A stretch of DNA of 64,000 nucleotides from an uncultured Pelagibacteraceae bacterium. Lineage in GTDB: Bacteria > Pseudomonadota > Alphaproteobacteria > Pelagibacterales > Pelagibacteraceae. The notes under the pieces were generated by a model. The model had not been told where the DNA came from, ran no database searches, and saw only the letters and a list, made by a program, of their open reading frames with translations. Shown here in pieces: positions 16,290 through 24,971 of this stretch (positions are counted from its first letter, which is position 1; each line of letters starts with the position of its first letter). Location of the stretch: the NCBI GenBank assembly GCA_902617895.1, contig CACMYJ010000006.1:1-64000 (forward strand), given 5' to 3'. A program made the position numbers and the translations under genes.

Positions 16290-17306
16290 CTAATTATTGT
16301 TTGCGTAATCTTGTGCTGCTTTTAAAGCATCAGCATCAATCATTTTAGCCATCGCAGGCATAACTTTATCCTTCATTAGCTTATCAAATTTTGCTTTTTC
16401 AGCTCCTGAAAGAGTTGTTACTATACCACCTCTGTCTTGGAATTCTTTAAGAACAGTTTCACCGTGATCCATAATTCTGTCTGTTGAAAGTGTTCCAACT
16501 TCTTTACCAACATCCATTATTATTTTCTGTAATTCGGCAGGTAAACTATTAAACCAAGTAGAGTTAGCCATTATGTATGCATCCGCATAGTATTGATATG
16601 GTTTTTGAGCATATTTTAAAAATTCCCACCAACTGTATGCTTTTATACTTCCTGGAGGACTGTTTATTGTATCAATCATACCAGACTGCAATGCATTATA
16701 TACCTCACCAGTTTTTAAAGATACACGATTTGCACCTAGTGCATCCCACATAGGCTCTTCACTCTTAAGTAATCTTCTAGCCTTTAAACCTTTCATAGCA
16801 TCAATACCTGTCAATTCTCTCGCACTTGAAATTGACATTACTGGACCGACTGGATTGTACATGACTAAAGTAGAATTAGTTTTTTTTGTTAATTCACCCC
16901 AAATTTCTTTTCCTTTAGCAGAATTTTGGAAAAAACCCCTTTGTTGCTCCCAAGAATTAAATAGTCCTGGAAAAGAAGCAACATTAAAGTTCTTATTAAT
17001 TGGTGGGAAACTTACAACGCCAACAATTCCTCCTAATTCGACAGCTCCGGAGGTTACTGCACCCATTACTTCTCTAATTCCAAAAAGTTGTTTAGATGGA
17101 TATACCTCGATTTTAAGTTTTCCATTTGCTCTTTTATTTACTTCATCTGCAAAAATTTGAGCATGCTTTGCACTATGATGTTTTGGACTCCAATGAACAG
17201 ATAAACGTCCAACAATTTCAGCAAAAGCTGCAGTTGAAGAAATTACAAATGAAATAACTAAGAAAAAGCTAATTAAACTTTTTGATAATATTTTTATTTT
17301 ATTCAT
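16290..17306 (-). CDS. TRAP transporter substrate-binding protein (DctP type)
   Basis: A 338-residue exported protein with a signal peptide ending near ISSTAAFA (residues 22-29). The DctP fold is indicated by ADEVNKRANGKLKIEVYPSK, GAVTSGAVELGG and the substrate-binding arginine region MKGLKARRL, followed by YNALQSGMIDTINSPPGS. It delivers its ligand to the QM permease encoded next to it. The ligand is unknown; sulfonate catabolic genes on the other side of the cluster make an organosulfonate the favoured guess. Confidence 0.92.
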   Translation of the reverse strand: MNKIKILSKSLISFFLVISFVISSTAAFAEIVGRLSVHWSPKHHSAKHAQIFADEVNKRANGKLKIEVYPSKQLFGIREVMGAVTSGAVELGGIVGVVSFPPINKNFNVASFPGLFNSWEQQRGFFQNSAKGKEIWGELTKKTNSTLVMYNPVGPVMSISSARELTGIDAMKGLKARRLLKSEEPMWDALGANRVSLKTGEVYNALQSGMIDTINSPPGSIKAYSWWEFLKYAQKPYQYYADAYIMANSTWFNSLPAELQKIIMDVGKEVGTLSTDRIMDHGETVLKEFQDRGGIVTTLSGAEKAKFDKLMKDKVMPAMAKMIDADALKAAQDYANNN

Positions 17307-17418
17307 ATTTTCCCTCTCTTTTTTTAAATAATCATATTATTTTGAGTCAATTAAAACAATCAAAATAAAATTACTTAAATTTGAATAATAAGGTCTAAAT
17401 GTTATATTAGTATAATTA

Positions 17419-17877
17419 ATGATTTACAAATTACCAAAAAGCCTTTTTGTGCTTTTTTTTCTTCTTTTATTCTCAAATTATTCTTTTAGCGAGACTAAAA
17501 TAGATGAAGCAGTTGACAAAACTACAGATTTTTTAAAGTCTGTTTCAAAAAGAGGACTAAACAAAAATCAAACAGCCGAATTTTTGAATAATTATGCAAT
17601 TACACTTAAAGATGAAAGAACTGATGGCGAGGTAACCTATATTTTTGATAGTGAGAATTATAAAAGATATAAGAATGGTAATATCATATCTGAAGATGGG
17701 TGGAGATTTTCAAAATTAGGAGCCTTAAGGCTATTTAATGGTGATGTAAAACTTACTTGGAAAATAAAAATTGGAAAAGAAAATCTAATGGTTATTAAAA
17801 CAAAATTTCAACCAATCGGAAAAGAATATCCTTTTACCTATAAATTAAAAAATTTATTTTTTGAGGAAATTCAATGA
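17419..17877 (+). CDS. Secreted protein of unknown function
   Basis: A 152-residue protein with a clear signal peptide (LFVLFFLLLFSNYSFS, cleavage probably after residue 24). The mature part is about 128 residues, mixed charged, with two short repeated-style strands (TYIFDSENYKRYKNGNIIS and DGWRFSKLGALRLFNGD) suggesting a small beta-rich periplasmic domain. I do not recognise the family. It overlaps the next small membrane-protein gene by 4 bases (ATGA), so the two are probably made together. Confidence 0.75.
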   Translation: MIYKLPKSLFVLFFLLLFSNYSFSETKIDEAVDKTTDFLKSVSKRGLNKNQTAEFLNNYAITLKDERTDGEVTYIFDSENYKRYKNGNIISEDGWRFSKLGALRLFNGDVKLTWKIKIGKENLMVIKTKFQPIGKEYPFTYKLKNLFFEEIQ

Positions 17878-18056
17878 ACCCAACTGATATTCTACTAAGT
17901 ATTGCAATTGTTGGGATATACACAATTATTTATGTATATTTAAAATCTAAATATGATGATAACAAAACTATCATAAAGTTATTTGTTGTTGGATTTATCT
18001 ACGCAACAATAATTACAGGTGTTCTTTATTATTTGATAAAATTTATAGCTTCTTAG
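17874..18056 (+). CDS. Small two-helix membrane protein of unknown function
   Basis: A 60-residue protein made almost entirely of two hydrophobic helices (about residues 3-24 and 34-57) with a charged turn KSKYDDNKT between them. Its ATG overlaps the stop of the preceding secreted-protein gene, and the GST gene follows 7 bases later, so a three-gene transcript is likely. No family is recognised. Confidence 0.65.
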   Translation: MNPTDILLSIAIVGIYTIIYVYLKSKYDDNKTIIKLFVVGFIYATIITGVLYYLIKFIAS

Positions 18057-18063
18057 AATTTTA

Positions 18064-18750
18064 ATGAAACATAAATTAGAACTAATATATTTCAAAATGA
18101 GAGCGTTAGCAGAGGCACCTCGTTTATTATTTCACTATACCAATATTGAATATGATGATCTTATGTCCTGGGATTATTATGATAAGGATTGGTCAGAGGT
18201 AAAACCAAACATTCCTTTTAAACAATTACCTATGTTAGTGGTCGATAAAAAACATGAAATTTGTCAAAGTATGGCAATAATGACTTTCACGGAAAATTTG
18301 GCAGGCATCAATATTACTGATCCAATATTAAATGCAAAAGCAAACGCAATTATGCAAAGTGCCCAAGAGTTATTTATGCCACTGAATCCAACAGTCAATT
18401 TTGCAACTGGAGAAAAGTTTATTAAAAAAAGGGATGACATGATGCCTTTCTTATTATCAAGATTTGAAGATCTCGAGAAAGCTATAAAAGAAAATGATAA
18501 AAAATTCTTTATTTATGATGAACCAAGAGCTTGTGATTTTGTTACTTTTCATCATTTAGATTTATCTAAATTGTTAGATCCATCATTAATAAAAAAATTC
18601 CCTAGATTAAACAAATTTCTTGAAGATATAATGTCTATCGATACTGTTAAATTCTATTTAGAAAGTAGACCAGAATTAATTGATGTCAGTGTAGAACCAA
18701 AACTAGTAATTAATGGAGTTCAACATCCAACAGGAGTAAAAAAAACTTAG
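18064..18750 (+). CDS. Glutathione S-transferase family protein
   Basis: A 228-residue cytosolic protein with an N-terminal thioredoxin-like GST domain (KLELIYFKMRALAEAPRLLF, then PFKQLPMLVVDKKHEICQS with the cis-proline of the glutathione site and the QS pair that binds the gamma-glutamyl group) and an all-helical C-terminal domain. The early tyrosine (YFK) and RALAEAPRLL resemble sigma-like GSTs. The extra C-terminal segment after about residue 205 (VEPKLVINGVQHPTGVKKT) is unusual for the family. The electrophilic substrate is unknown. Confidence 0.8.
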   Translation: MKHKLELIYFKMRALAEAPRLLFHYTNIEYDDLMSWDYYDKDWSEVKPNIPFKQLPMLVVDKKHEICQSMAIMTFTENLAGINITDPILNAKANAIMQSAQELFMPLNPTVNFATGEKFIKKRDDMMPFLLSRFEDLEKAIKENDKKFFIYDEPRACDFVTFHHLDLSKLLDPSLIKKFPRLNKFLEDIMSIDTVKFYLESRPELIDVSVEPKLVINGVQHPTGVKKT

Positions 18751-18809
18751 TTTTTGAAATAGTTGATTGCGTAAAAGAAAATTTCTATTATAAATTATCG
18801 TGAATGTTT

Positions 18810-18886
18810 GGCGGGGTAGCTCAGTTGGTTAGAGCGCGGGACTCATAAGCCCGAGGTCAGTGGTTCGATCCCACTTCCCGCTACCA
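18810..18886 (+). tRNA. tRNA-Met (anticodon CAU), elongator type
   Basis: A 77-base cloverleaf including an encoded CCA. The acceptor 5' strand GGCGGGG pairs with TCCCGCT, closed by G-U pairs at both ends. The D arm is GCTCAGTTGGTTAGAGC, the anticodon loop CTCATAA with CAU, and the T arm TTCGATC closed by AGTGG/CCACT. A31 and G39 at the base of the anticodon loop do not pair canonically. It lacks the GGG/CCC initiator signature directly against the loop and begins with G, so it is an elongator. A tRNA-Ile2 (lysidine-modified CAU) cannot be fully excluded. The last bases overlap the stop of the convergent methyltransferase gene. Confidence 0.93.
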
Positions 18887-19606
18887 CTTAGATAAATTAT
18901 TTAAAGCTTCTTTTTCATAAATATAAATATATTTATCATATTCATGATCTCTAAACGAGTAAAATGGCTCTGGTAAATTAAATGGATTTATTTTTAAATT
19001 TATTTTCCTATGTTTTCCAGTTGTTACATCTATGTTATTTGAAATTTCATAATTTTCGAAAGCAAAATATTTAATATTCATTTCTTTGATATTCAGAAGA
19101 ATTTTCCTAATGTCCTTATTATTTGTATGAATAAAAAAATCTCTCATCAAAACTAAGTCAAAACTTTCTGATGTTTCAAAATCAACTATATCAAACGCCT
19201 TAAATTTTATGTGATCTTTTTGATAAAGTTTTATATTTCTGCTTATTAGTTCATCAACAATATCTACACCTAAATAATTTGATATATTAGATTTTTCTAA
19301 AAGTTTATTCATCCAAAGGAAATCTCCACAAGGCATATCTAAGATAGAAGTAATCTTATGTTTTAAAATGAAGTCCACTAGAGATAAAATTAATTTATTT
19401 GTTTGCTCAGTATTGATATTTGAACCTGGGCCAGAAACAGAACTATATTCTTCTGGTTGATCACTATGTAACCAATGCTTAGATTTAAAGATGCTTGTAA
19501 ATACTTTTTTTCTTAATAATGATTTATTTTTAAAAAATTTTTGAAAAATTTTTGTAACGAATATCTTTCTGAGCCAGTAATCAAGATTTAACTTATTTTT
19601 TTTCAT
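18881..19606 (-). CDS. Class I SAM-dependent methyltransferase
   Basis: A 241-residue protein with a basic N-terminal stretch and a Rossmann methyltransferase core: motif I SILDMPCGDFLWMNKLL (about residues 96-112), acidic ribose-binding LGVDIVDELI, and FDLVLMRDFFIHT as motif IV. The DMPCGDxxWM form occurs in methyltransferases often found among glycan and surface-modification genes. The acceptor is unknown. It starts one base behind apt on the same strand. Its TAG stop lies within the 3' CCA end of tRNA-Met on the other strand, so the two transcripts converge with overlap. Confidence 0.8.
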   Translation of the reverse strand: MKKNKLNLDYWLRKIFVTKIFQKFFKNKSLLRKKVFTSIFKSKHWLHSDQPEEYSSVSGPGSNINTEQTNKLILSLVDFILKHKITSILDMPCGDFLWMNKLLEKSNISNYLGVDIVDELISRNIKLYQKDHIKFKAFDIVDFETSESFDLVLMRDFFIHTNNKDIRKILLNIKEMNIKYFAFENYEISNNIDVTTGKHRKINLKINPFNLPEPFYSFRDHEYDKYIYIYEKEALNNLSKW

Positions 19607-19607
19607 T

Positions 19608-20135
19608 TCAGTGACCGGGAAAATCCATTAAATTTTCAACTTTATAACCTTTGTCCTTTAATCTTTTACACCCGCCTAAGTCAAATAAATTTATAACAAA
19701 GACAAATCCCGTTACATTTGCTTTTGACATCTCTATTAGTTTTGCTGCTGCCTCAGCAGTCCCACCAGTGGCTATCAAATCATCAATTATTAACACTGAA
19801 TCATTTTCAGAAACAGAGTCTTTGTGAACTTCAATTGTTGCAGTTCCATATTCTAGTTCGAAATCTACAGAATGTACAGCTGCAGGAAGTTTGTTCTTTT
19901 TTCTTAACATTATAAATGGTTTTCTTAATACGTAAGAAACAGCAGAAGCAAATACAAAGCCACGTGACTCAATAGCTGCAATTTTATCTACTTTAAATTG
20001 TTTTGATCTTTCGACAATCTGATTAATTGTTGCTTCAAATGCAATCTCGTTTTTAATCAAAGTAGTTATATCTCTAAATAAAATACCCTTTTTAGGATAA
20101 TCGTTAATCGAGCGAATATAATCTTTTAAATCCAT
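19608..20135 (-). CDS. apt: Adenine phosphoribosyltransferase
   Basis: A 175-residue enzyme that converts adenine and PRPP to AMP. The start MDLKDYIRSINDYPKKGILF with RDITTL is typical of Apt, and the PRPP-binding motif VLIIDDLIATGGTAEAA (about residues 121-137) is intact, as is the AIESRGF purine loop. It is divergent from mtnP across 37 bases. MtnP releases adenine from methylthioadenosine, so the two would act in sequence. Confidence 0.95.
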   Translation of the reverse strand: MDLKDYIRSINDYPKKGILFRDITTLIKNEIAFEATINQIVERSKQFKVDKIAAIESRGFVFASAVSYVLRKPFIMLRKKNKLPAAVHSVDFELEYGTATIEVHKDSVSENDSVLIIDDLIATGGTAEAAAKLIEMSKANVTGFVFVINLFDLGGCKRLKDKGYKVENLMDFPGH

Positions 20136-20172
20136 AATAGTTATTTATAAATACAATATAATTACTTTTTAC

Positions 20173-21048
20173 ATGGCAAATAATAAATTAGCAATAATTG
20201 GTGGAAGTGGTCTATACGACGTAGAAGAGTTTAAAGAAAGAGAATTAATAGATTTAAACACACCTTGGGGAAAACCTTCAGACAAGATTTTAAAAACAAA
20301 TTATCATGATAAAGAGATATATTTTTTACCAAGACATGGAAAGGGTCACTATATCCCACCATCAAACATAAATTTTAGAGCTAACATTGACTCATTAAAA
20401 CAATTGGGTGTATCAGATGTTGTTTCTGTCTCTGCAGTTGGTTCACTTAAAGAAGACCTGCCTCCTGGTAAATTTGTAATTATTGACCAATTTATAGATA
20501 GAACTTTTGCAAGAAATAAAACTTTTTTTGACGATGAAATAGTTGCTCATGTATCAATGGCCCATCCAACTTCTAAAGGCTTGATGAATGCATGTGAAGA
20601 AGCAATTAAAAAAGAAGGAATAGATTATCAAAGAGGAGGGACTTATGTGGTAATGGAAGGTCCTCAATTTTCAACTTTGGCTGAGTCGAATCTTTACAGG
20701 TCATGGAAAGCAGATGTAATTGGGATGACTAACATGCCAGAGGCTAAATTAGCAAGAGAAGCAGAAATTAGATATGCATCTGTTTCAATGGTAACAGATT
20801 ATGATTGTTGGCATCCAGATCATGAAAACGTTGATGTTCAGCAAGTAATAAAAGTATTAATAGATAATGCTTCTAAAGCAAAAAGTATGATAAAAAATTT
20901 AATTGTAAATTTTGAAAATCATATTGATTCTAATGATCCAACAAATAATTGTTTAGATGTAGCAATAATAACAGCTCCTGAGAAAAGAACTAAAAAAACA
21001 ATTGAGAAACTTAAAACAGTAGCGGGAAGGGTACTTTTAAAAAAATGA
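20173..21048 (+). CDS. mtnP: S-methyl-5'-thioadenosine phosphorylase
   Basis: A 291-residue member of the purine nucleoside phosphorylase family, MTAP branch. Signatures: KLAIIGGSGLYDVEEF at the N-terminus (phosphate loop GGSGLY), VVMEGPQFSTLAESNLYR and the MTAP-specific IGMTNMPEAKLAREAEIRYA plus VTDYDCWH. It cleaves methylthioadenosine, the by-product of spermidine synthesis, to adenine and 5-methylthioribose-1-phosphate. It is the first gene of a tightly overlapped operon with mtnA. The spermidine synthase in the same window (32696-33739) is a source of its substrate. Confidence 0.95.
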   Translation: MANNKLAIIGGSGLYDVEEFKERELIDLNTPWGKPSDKILKTNYHDKEIYFLPRHGKGHYIPPSNINFRANIDSLKQLGVSDVVSVSAVGSLKEDLPPGKFVIIDQFIDRTFARNKTFFDDEIVAHVSMAHPTSKGLMNACEEAIKKEGIDYQRGGTYVVMEGPQFSTLAESNLYRSWKADVIGMTNMPEAKLAREAEIRYASVSMVTDYDCWHPDHENVDVQQVIKVLIDNASKAKSMIKNLIVNFENHIDSNDPTNNCLDVAIITAPEKRTKKTIEKLKTVAGRVLLKK

Positions 21049-21974
21049 GAAAAATATTATTAATTTTTACTTTTATATTATTCTCAACTGTAGCTTATGC
21101 AGGACCTTATGATAAGATTAATGAAAGCGGATTCATTAATAAAGAGGTTAGATTGATTAAGAATTTTGAAATTAAGGATCCTAAAAATAAAATTATTTTA
21201 ATTTATAATCACGGACAAGACGAAAATGATACTGCAAAAAATTGTACATGGTTATCAATGTTAAGAAATCATGCATCTTTGATACACCAAGAGGTTAATG
21301 GAAAAAAAATAATGGTTTATAATTTATGCTCAAATCATCTTAGAGGAGATATGTCTAAAAAAAAGGATTGGTGGTATTTAAAGCCTCGACCAAAAATTTA
21401 TGAAGGTAAGCATATGTTAGATAAAAGAGTAGAATTAAATTTAGAATTAATTGAAAAATTTGTAGATGCGGGTGTACCAAGAAAACAAGTTTTTGTTACT
21501 GGACATTCTTGTGGCGGTTTAACCACGTTATTGTTTATGTCTAGGTACCCAGATAAGGTGGGTGGAGGCATATCTTATATGCAAGCATGTTTTGGAAAGT
21601 TGTCTTCTAAATATAAAGTAAAAAAAAATGGTATAGAAAAAGCAATGGCTAAATTTAGAAAAAAAAGGCAAGGACCTCATGATTTGCGACAAAAGATGAA
21701 TGACGAAATTAAAAATAATTTAAAAGTTCCTATATTAGCCTTTACACACCCAAAGGATAAATATGAAGGATTATTATCTGATTGGTTAGATGAAATTCCT
21801 GGGATGAAAAGAATAGTAATTTCAGAAAATTATAAAATTAATGGAAAGAGCTGTAAAAGAAAAGGAGATGACTGGGAGGCACCAGTAAAAAAAGGTCATA
21901 ATATGGATGCTGGACTTTGTTTTCAATATTATAATCCAATAATATTAGATTATATTGCATCAAGATTGAAATGA
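21045..21974 (+). CDS. Secreted alpha/beta hydrolase-like protein within the mtn operon
   Basis: A 309-residue protein with a signal peptide (ILLIFTFILFSTVAYA, cleaved near residue 19). The nucleophile elbow GHSCGG (about residues 156-161) and a late KKGHNMDAG histidine fit an alpha/beta-hydrolase triad; the preceding ILIYNHGQDEND loop could form the oxyanion hole. Ten or more lysines give a basic surface. It overlaps mtnP and mtnA by 4 bases on each side, so it is an integral operon member, yet it acts outside the cytoplasm. The substrate is unknown; an exported esterase or dienelactone-hydrolase-like enzyme is most likely. Confidence 0.75.
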   Translation: MRKILLIFTFILFSTVAYAGPYDKINESGFINKEVRLIKNFEIKDPKNKIILIYNHGQDENDTAKNCTWLSMLRNHASLIHQEVNGKKIMVYNLCSNHLRGDMSKKKDWWYLKPRPKIYEGKHMLDKRVELNLELIEKFVDAGVPRKQVFVTGHSCGGLTTLLFMSRYPDKVGGGISYMQACFGKLSSKYKVKKNGIEKAMAKFRKKRQGPHDLRQKMNDEIKNNLKVPILAFTHPKDKYEGLLSDWLDEIPGMKRIVISENYKINGKSCKRKGDDWEAPVKKGHNMDAGLCFQYYNPIILDYIASRLK

Positions 21975-23050
21975 AAATTGAAGGAAAAGAATATCGAACA
22001 ATTTGGTTTGATGAGAAAAGCCAAACTGTTAAAATTATTGATCAAACAAAACTTCCACATCAATTTAAAATTAAAGATCTCAAAACTGTAAAAGATGCAA
22101 ACAATGCCATCAAAATTATGGAGGTTAGAGGAGCTCCTTTAATAGGAGCTACTGCTGCTTATGGTATAGTTTTGGCTATCAAAGAAAGTAATGATTTAGA
22201 TTTTATAAAAAAAAGTTCAGAAAAATTAGTTAACACAAGACCAACTGCAATTAATCTACAGTGGGCAGTTCATAGAATGAATAATAAATTATCATTTGTA
22301 AATCCTGGAAATTTATTTGATGTTGCATTAAAAGAAGCTGACGAGATATGTAATGAGGACATAAATTTCTGCAAAAATATTGGTTTAAATGGTCTTAGTA
22401 TTATTGAGGAAATATATAACAAAAAAAAAAATTCAGTAAATATACTTACACATTGCAATGCTGGATGGTTAGCAACAATCAACTGGGGTACAGCAACCTC
22501 TCCAATTTACCATGCATATAAAAAAGGTATTCCTGTACATGTATGGGTCGATGAAACTAGACCAAGAAACCAAGGTGCAAATTTAACTTCATTTGAATTA
22601 AATGAAGAGGGAATACCAAATACAATTATTACAGATAATACTGGAGGAATCTTAATGCAAAGAGGCGAGGTAGACATGTGTATTGTGGGTACTGATAGAA
22701 TTTTATCAACAGGTGATGTTTGTAATAAAATTGGCACTTATTTAAAAGCTTTGGCTGCACATGATAATAATGTACCTTTCTATGTAGCTCTGCCAAGCTC
22801 CACAATTGATTGGGAAACTAAAGATTATAATAAGATACCTATTGAAGAAAGAAATTCTGAGGAGTTATCTCATATAGAAGGAAAAGACGATAAAAATAAT
22901 ATCAAAAAAGTTTTAATTTATCCTGAAAACAGTAAATCGATGAATTTAGCATTTGACATAACTCCAGCAAAATATGTAACAGGTTTAATAACAGAGAAAG
23001 GTATATGCCAGGCATCAACTGTCGGTTTAAAACAAATGTTTAATAGATAA
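21971..23050 (+). CDS. mtnA: S-methyl-5-thioribose-1-phosphate isomerase
   Basis: A 359-residue enzyme of the eIF2B-like isomerase family that converts 5-methylthioribose-1-phosphate to 5-methylthioribulose-1-phosphate. Substrate-binding MEVRGAPLIGATAAYG is at residues 50-65, the catalytic cysteine is in THCNAGWLAT (Cys162) and the catalytic aspartate in VGTDRI (Asp242). VWVDETRPRNQGANLTSFEL, also conserved, lies between. It is coupled by 4-base overlap to the hydrolase upstream and by one base to the sulfatase downstream. The next classic enzymes MtnBCD are not in the window; a class II aldolase at 32065 may replace them. Confidence 0.95.
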   Translation: MKIEGKEYRTIWFDEKSQTVKIIDQTKLPHQFKIKDLKTVKDANNAIKIMEVRGAPLIGATAAYGIVLAIKESNDLDFIKKSSEKLVNTRPTAINLQWAVHRMNNKLSFVNPGNLFDVALKEADEICNEDINFCKNIGLNGLSIIEEIYNKKKNSVNILTHCNAGWLATINWGTATSPIYHAYKKGIPVHVWVDETRPRNQGANLTSFELNEEGIPNTIITDNTGGILMQRGEVDMCIVGTDRILSTGDVCNKIGTYLKALAAHDNNVPFYVALPSSTIDWETKDYNKIPIEERNSEELSHIEGKDDKNNIKKVLIYPENSKSMNLAFDITPAKYVTGLITEKGICQASTVGLKQMFNR

Positions 23051-24633
23051 TGAATAAAGTTAAAAATATTTTATTTATAATGGCTGATCAACTAAGATTC
23101 GATTATCTTTCTTGTTATGATCATCCGCACCTTAAAACACCTCACATAGACGCTTTAGCAAAAAAAGGAGTTATATTTGATTCAGCTTATGTTCAAGCTC
23201 CTGTTTGTGGCCCATCAAGAGCATCTTATTATACTGGAAGAACAGTATTTAGCCATGGATCAACTTGGAACCAAATACCTTTACCAATCGGTGAACTAAC
23301 TATTGGAGATTATTTGAGGCAATCTGGAATTAGGACTGGAGTCGTTGGTAAAACACATATGAGACCCGATATAGATGGAATGAATAGACTTGGAATTTCA
23401 AAAGATACCGAAATAGGTCTTACTGTTAGTGAACCAGGATTTGATCCTTATGAGAGAGATGACGGACTTCATCCTAATAACCACATTAAAAATTCAACTA
23501 AAAAACTATCTTACAATGACTGGTTAAACAAACTTGGATATGAGGGTGATAATCCTTGGGATAGTTGGGCAAATTCATCAGAGGATGAAAGTGGAAATAT
23601 TTTGAGTGGATGGAGGTTAAGAAATTCAAATAAACCAGCAAGAGTAAAAGAAGAACATTCTGAAACTGCATTTATGACAAATAGATCAATGGAATTTATT
23701 CAAGAAAGTGGAGATAAGCCTTGGTTTTTACATTTATCATATATTAAACCACATTGGCCATACATTGCTCCTGCTCCTTATCATAACATGTACTCCTCAA
23801 ATCAATTTTACCCAGTTCATCGAAGCAATACTGAAAAAGAAATAAATCATCCAGTCTATAAAGCTTTCATGGAAAATAATATTTCAAAGACTTTTTCAAG
23901 AGAAGAAGTGAGAAACACTGTTCTTTCAGGATACATGGGATTGATAAAGCAAATAGATGATAATCTTGGAAGACTATTTAATTTTCTTGAAGAAAAAAAT
24001 TATATGAATAATACAATGATAGTTTTTACATCAGATCATGGTGACTATCAGGGTGATCATTGGCTAGGAGAAAAAGAGCTTTTTCATGAACAAATTGTAA
24101 AAGTTCCAATGATAATTTATGATCCAAGCAATTTGTCAGATAACAATAGGGGAGTTAGAGAAAAAAGATTTGTAGAGGCTATAGACTTGCTGCCTACTTT
24201 TTTAGACACTGTAGATAGCAATGTAAGCAAACATCGCCTTGAGGGACAATCATTGTTACCAATTATTAGAGGAGATAAAGTTTCTAATTGGAAAGATAGT
24301 GTATTTAGTGAAATAGATTACTCATTTAACGAAGCAAGAAAAATTCTTAATATTGGAGCATCAGATGCTAGAGCTTATATGATTAGAAATAATAATTGGA
24401 AGTATATTTATTACAAAGGTTTTCCACCTCAATTATTTGACTTAAAAAATGATCCAGATGAGTTCAATGACCTGGGTCAATCTCCTGATCACTTGAAAAT
24501 TATCGAGGAAATGAAAGATATTCTACTAGAAAGAATTACTAATAGAAAAAATAGAGTTGCAGCAACTGATGAATTTGTTTTGAAAGAAAGAGACTATACT
24601 AAAGACGACGGTATTATGATAGGAGTATGGTAA
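23050..24633 (+). CDS. Sulfatase / phosphonate monoester hydrolase-like enzyme
   Basis: A 527-residue alkaline-phosphatase-superfamily hydrolase. Metal-binding ADQLRFDYLSCYDH begins at residue 12. VCGPSRASYYTGR carries the C-x-P-x-R motif with Cys53, expected to be converted to formylglycine. FTSDHGDYQGDHWLGEKE holds the Asp329/His330 metal ligands. The DQxR start and SDHGDxxGDHxLG block resemble phosphonate/phosphodiester monoester hydrolases as much as arylsulfatases, so the substrate could be a sulfate ester, phosphonate ester or phosphodiester. No signal peptide, so it acts in the cytoplasm. It is coupled to mtnA by a one-base overlap. Confidence 0.85.
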   Translation: MNKVKNILFIMADQLRFDYLSCYDHPHLKTPHIDALAKKGVIFDSAYVQAPVCGPSRASYYTGRTVFSHGSTWNQIPLPIGELTIGDYLRQSGIRTGVVGKTHMRPDIDGMNRLGISKDTEIGLTVSEPGFDPYERDDGLHPNNHIKNSTKKLSYNDWLNKLGYEGDNPWDSWANSSEDESGNILSGWRLRNSNKPARVKEEHSETAFMTNRSMEFIQESGDKPWFLHLSYIKPHWPYIAPAPYHNMYSSNQFYPVHRSNTEKEINHPVYKAFMENNISKTFSREEVRNTVLSGYMGLIKQIDDNLGRLFNFLEEKNYMNNTMIVFTSDHGDYQGDHWLGEKELFHEQIVKVPMIIYDPSNLSDNNRGVREKRFVEAIDLLPTFLDTVDSNVSKHRLEGQSLLPIIRGDKVSNWKDSVFSEIDYSFNEARKILNIGASDARAYMIRNNNWKYIYYKGFPPQLFDLKNDPDEFNDLGQSPDHLKIIEEMKDILLERITNRKNRVAATDEFVLKERDYTKDDGIMIGVW

Positions 24634-24971
24634 TGAATCCATTAATATTATCTTTAATCGGTTTAGTAACAGTTGGAGTTTCTGCAAATCTTATAAAATT
24701 ATTAAGAAAAAATAAAATTCTATTATTAATTTCAATAATTCCATGCGTTTATATTTTTATTTATGGTCTGTATGCAACTTTTGGACCAATAGATTTATAT
24801 AAAGATGGAACTGAAAATTTCATTGCTCAAAACCCTGGCAAAGAACTTCCTGTGGTATTTGTTCTTTTAAAGTTTTATCAATATATTTTAATCCTTGTAG
24901 GTGCTATTTTTGGATTAATTTATTATAATTATTTTAAGAATTTCAATCAGACTACGGATTCATCAGACTAG
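24627..24971 (+). CDS. Small three-helix membrane protein of unknown function
   Basis: A 114-residue protein with three hydrophobic helices (about residues 5-23, 31-51 and 78-103). The loop between the second and third is polar (DLYKDGTENFIAQNPGKELP). It overlaps the sulfatase stop by 7 bases and is the last gene of the mtnP operon. Its end overlaps the convergent TRAP large-permease gene by 20 bases. No family is recognised. Confidence 0.65.
   Translation: MVMNPLILSLIGLVTVGVSANLIKLLRKNKILLLISIIPCVYIFIYGLYATFGPIDLYKDGTENFIAQNPGKELPVVFVLLKFYQYILILVGAIFGLIYYNYFKNFNQTTDSSD

Noticed and set aside
16264..16292. Possible hairpin between the first TRAP binding-protein gene and its small permease
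   Set aside because: The best pairing (TAGA...TCTA with AAG/CTT) is short and interrupted, without a T-run.
18810..18886. Reading the CAU tRNA as initiator tRNA or tRNA-Ile2
   Set aside because: No C1-A72-type mismatch or three G-C pairs against the loop as in initiators; the GGCGGGGTAGCTCAG start is usual for elongator Met. Ile2 remains a minor alternative.
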